From assembly GCA_026770585.1 (NCBI GenBank), contig MU646365.1, positions 770,243 to 784,948 on the forward strand: a DNA stretch of 14,706 bases, written 5' to 3'. The notes under the pieces are model-generated. The model was given only the letters and a program-made list of their open reading frames with translations, was not told the DNA's origin and made no database searches. Numbering within the stretch: the first letter of the stretch is position 1; each line of letters begins with the position of its first letter. This stretch comes from Baffinella frigidus. Its lineage: Eukaryota > Cryptophyceae > Cryptomonadales > Baffinellaceae. Below are positions 1-4,100 of this stretch, piece after piece. The position numbers and the translations under genes are program-made.

Positions 1-100
1 GGGGGGGGGGGGGGGGGGGGGGTACACCCTGCACCCCAGACCCTAGACCCTAGACCCTAGACCCTAGACCCTAGACCCTAGACCCTAGGCCCTAGACCCT
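1..100. repeat. Poly-G run followed by CCCTAGA telomere-like tract
   Basis: The first 22 bases are pure G and may be an assembly or sequencing edge effect. From about 41 to 99 the sequence is a near-perfect CCCTAGA heptamer array. On the minus strand it reads TCTAGGG and directly abuts the end of the last recognisable E4 exon (position 100). Confidence 0.85.
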
Positions 101-1079
101 AAGTTGATTTTGAGAGACTTTTCGTCGTCTGGATCGAAGAATGGTTTGCACAGCCTCAGCATCACCTGGCGGAGGATTGAGGATTGATCATTTATTTCTT
201 ATTGTGAGGAAGCAGTCACGACCGGGCGCGAGTTCGTGAAGTTCAACTTCAACTTCAAGAACTTGACTTCAACTTCAAGAAATTGACTGTAGCGTGTGGT
301 TTAGGCTTTGGATTGGGGGCAAGAACTTGACAACTTCAACTTCATGAACTTCAACTTCAACTTCAAGTTCAAGTTCATGAACGAGTCCATGAAGTTGATG
401 AACTCGTGCCCGGTCGTGACTGCTTCCTCACAATATGATGAAGCGGTTTCGGCCCATTTCAGGCCGAGTTTTGTTTACCTGATCCGTAAGAACTCCCCTA
501 TGTCCCTACGGGTTGCCTACCGTAGGATCCTAGGCTTTGTCGCGTAGGGTTTATTCAAAATCCCTTCGAAGTCCGCTGTGTGAAGGAAGCGGTCGCGTAC
601 CGTGAAATGGTTGAAAATGAAGCCGACGGAGGACTTTGCACGCTCATGGTAACGCGTGGATTAGGGTTTAGGGTTTGGGGTTTTGGTCTCATGGTTTATG
701 GTTTATGGTTTATGGTTGAGGGTGTATACTTAACTGCTTGGGGTTTGGTGCTTTGGGTTTCGGGTTTCTGGGGGACCGTGAAGAGGTTGAAGAGGAAGCC
801 GACGGAAGATGTGGGAGATGAAAAGTAGCGTCCGAAGCCCTCCTTCTTCCTCGCCTCCGAGAAGCGGAGCGCCGACGCGACCCAGCTGAACATCTTGTCC
901 TTTGTAGGAGAAAACACGGGTCAGGGATCAGGGTTCATTTTGTGAAATTACCATTATCATTAATATCACTATTACTATTACTGTTGTTATTGTGACTTCC
1001 TTGAGCATCCCGCGCACCAAGGAGCATCCCGCGCACCAAGGTGGTCAGGCTGTTCTGCACCGCGGACAACGCCCAAACC

Positions 1080-1167
<88 letters not shown>

Positions 1168-4100
1168 GAGCCTAACACCAAGGCTCCTCCACAATTTATC
1201 CCCTAGAATCCGAGAAAGTCAAAGCAGGGGAAGTGCCTGGTGGGTAGGGTCCTTGAGCATCCCGCGCACGAAGATGGTCAGGCAGTCCTGCACCGCGTGC
1301 AGCCCCAACCATAACCCCTACCCCCCAAGGGCCTAACCTCTAGGCTCCTACAGGGTCCTTTGAGGTTGCTTTCCGTGGGAATGAACCCGCTAACGAAGGA
1401 TGTGAGGCTGTCCTGGACGGCTCCTAACTATTTCACTGGGGATCAACCTAACCTGGTTTTGGGAAAGTCCTTGGGAATGAAGCTTACCTGGTGGGTAGGG
1501 TCTTTCAGCATCCCGCGCACCAAGGTGGTGAGACAGTCCTGGACCGCTCCTAACAATTTGGCCTCTAGAAGCCTTGGGAATGAACCTAACCTGGGTTTCT
1601 TTCCTTGGGAACGAACCTGACCCGGTTTCCTTATGAAAACAACCTGGTTTACTATGACACACACCTGGTGGGTAGGGTCTTTCAGCATCCCGCGAACGAA
1701 GGTGGACAGGCAGTCCTGGACTGCGTGCAACTGCACCCTCAACCCTAGCCTTAAATCCTAACCCTAAACCCTAATGACCCAACCTCCAGGCCGCACCGCG
1801 TCCCCTCCACTCCCCCCCTACAGCTCTCATCGCAATAGAGTAATTGGTTATTTCCTACGTGGGAACGAACCTAACTCGGTTCGCTTTCTTCGGGAATGGA
1901 CCTAAACCGGTTTGCTTTCAAAATAATAAGATATAAAGAAACACACCTGGTGGGTAGGGTCCTTGAGCATCCCGCGCACGAAGATGGTCAGACAGTCCTG
2001 CACCGCGTGCAGTTGCACCCTCACCGAGTCAATCGCGATGTCGACCTCCTGATTCAGGGTTGAGGCTTCAGGGCGGATTTAGTCCCGTCGCCTAATATAT
2101 ATTATATATCAGATTTGGCGTGGCGGTGGAGCCATTTCGTACTTTTAGGGTTTGAAACACCAGGATTATGTGCACCGGAAATGTTTTAGATGTAAGCCTT
2201 GCGAAATAGAATCTATTAGTTGACGCGACGAGATTAGTGTTTAAGGTTTAGCCGGCGGGTTAGGGTTGTCCACCGCCTGAATCACGTATGGGGTTTGGGG
2301 TTTGGGGTTTGGGGTGTGGGGTTGAGGGGTTGGGGTTTGAAATTTGGGGGTTGGGATTTGGGGTTTATGATTTAGGATCCCTCAGGATCGACCTCGCAGC
2401 CCTTGTGATGCATCCAGAACGCAAAGAACGCCTCTCCCACGGGATGCCGCACCGTGATCACGTCACACACGTGAATACTCCATAGGACCCTCCGGCAGGC
2501 AAAATACCGTAGGGACATGGGCTGCTCCTGCGGATGTCCTAGCCGAGTCTTGGTCGTCAGAATGCGACACCCTTCGTAGCCCGGTGTGTGTTGGGACTGA
2601 CCTGGCGGCTCTTGCGGTGCATGTCTGCGAAGCACGCCTCCCCGACGGGGTGCCGCATCATGATCACGTCCCGAGTTGTGGGGTCGCGCGCTGGTGTAGG
2701 GTTTGGGTTTCGGGGTCAGGGGCTGGAGTTCAGGGGTTAGGGGTCGGGGCAACAGATTCAAGGATGGAGAGACGTTATCACGTCCCGGGTTGTGGGGCCG
2801 CGCGCTGGTTGAGGGTGTAGGGTGTGGTTTTTAGGGTTTGGGGTTTAGGGTTTGGGATTTAGGGTTTAGGGTTGAGCGGCTAGGGTTTAGGGTTTAGGGT
2901 TCAGGATAACGGGTTATGGGGTGAGGAGACGTGATCACATCCCGGGTTGTGGGGTCGCACGCTGGTTTGGGTTTTGGGTTTTGGGGTCAGGGCTTTGGGG
3001 TTTGGGGTTGAAGGTGACAGGTTATGAGATGGGGAGACAGGTTACGGTGTAGGGTTTAGGGTCTGGTGTTTAGGGTTTAGGGTTTAGGGTTAACGGCTTA
3101 CGGTTCGGGGTTTAGGGTTTGGGGTTTGGGGTTTGGGGTTTGGGGTCTAGGGTTCAGGGTGTAAGGCTGCGTTTTAGTTGTTCAGGGTGTAACTTGGTTG
3201 TTCAGGGTGTAAGGCTGCGTAAACCCTCAACCCTCAACCCTTCAGGGTCACATGTCTCGGGGATGGATCTGAGGCGCAGGAAGACCCGGAGGAGCGTTCC
3301 GGGTCTAGGGTTAAGGGTTTAGGGTTCAGGGTTTTGGGTTTACGGTTTCGGGTTTACGGTTTAGGGTCCACGATTTGCACAAAGAAGAGATGCACTGAGA
3401 ACACGCGGTCTAGGGTGTGGGGTTCAGGGTCGAGGGTCTAGGGTTTGGGGTGTAGGGTCTAGGGTAAGGCCTCGTACCTAGGGTTTAGGGTCTAGGGTTA
3501 CATGTCTTTGGAATCGAGCTGAGGCGGTGAAAGGTTTAGGGTGTAGCGTGTAGGGTTTATGGCTTACGGTCTAGGGTCTAGGGGTCTAGGGTCTAGGGTC
3601 TAGGGTCTAGGGTCTAGGGTTGAGGATTTAAGTGTTAGGGGTTAGGGGTTAGAAGGGTTTGGGGTTAAATATCTCGGGGATGGAGCTGAGGCGCAGGAAG
3701 ACGCCGAGGAGGGTTCAGGGGTTAGGGTTTGAGGTTTAGGGTTTACGGTTTAGTGTTCAGGGTTTTAAGGTGTAGGAAAAGGCATTAAGTAATGGATCAG
3801 AGAACGCCCGCGGAACGCTGTGTGGGAAGGGCAGTGTTTGGGATTTGGGGTGTAGGGTCTAGGGTTCAGGATGTAAGGCGTCGAATTGAGGATTTAGGAT
3901 GGGGAATACATGTCTCCGGGATGGATCTGAGGCGGAGGAGGACCCCGAGGAGCGTTTAGGGTTTGTGGTTTGGGTTCAGGATTTAGGGTTCAGGGTTCAT
4001 GGTGTAGGAAAAGGCATGGAGTAATGGATCAGAGAGAACGCCCGCGGAAAGCCGTGTGGGAAGGGCTGTGAGGGGTTCAGAACTAATTGTGAAAGCACAA

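Larger units (their letters stand above)
1373..1920. repeat. Minisatellite with GGGAAYGAACCTAACCYGGTTT units, between exon D copies
   Basis: Units such as TTGGGAATGAACCTAACCTG and TTGGGAACGAACCTGACCCG occur at about 1375, 1470, 1573, 1605, 1860 and 1893. They sit in the intron flanks of the exon D copies and appear to have been multiplied with them. Confidence 0.65.

Noticed and set aside
1-22. G22 run as a biological feature
   Set aside because: It sits at the very edge of the window and is likely a low-complexity or sequencing/assembly edge. Nothing more can be said from the sequence.
1074-1167. CRISPR-like regular array
   Set aside because: The CCCTCAA units are contiguous heptamers with no spacers. 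This is a telomere-like microsatellite in eukaryotic DNA.
2094-2108. AT-rich TATATATTATATA as a promoter TATA box
   Set aside because: It is palindromic, lies inside the E4 gene between exons C and D, and no start codon or gene follows it in a sensible position.
2288-3322. Small plus-strand ORFs rich in Gly, Leu, Trp and Val (for example 2288-2485, 3119-3322)
   Set aside because: They are translations of TTTGGGG/TTTAGGG repeats and contain the complement of the exon C and B copies.
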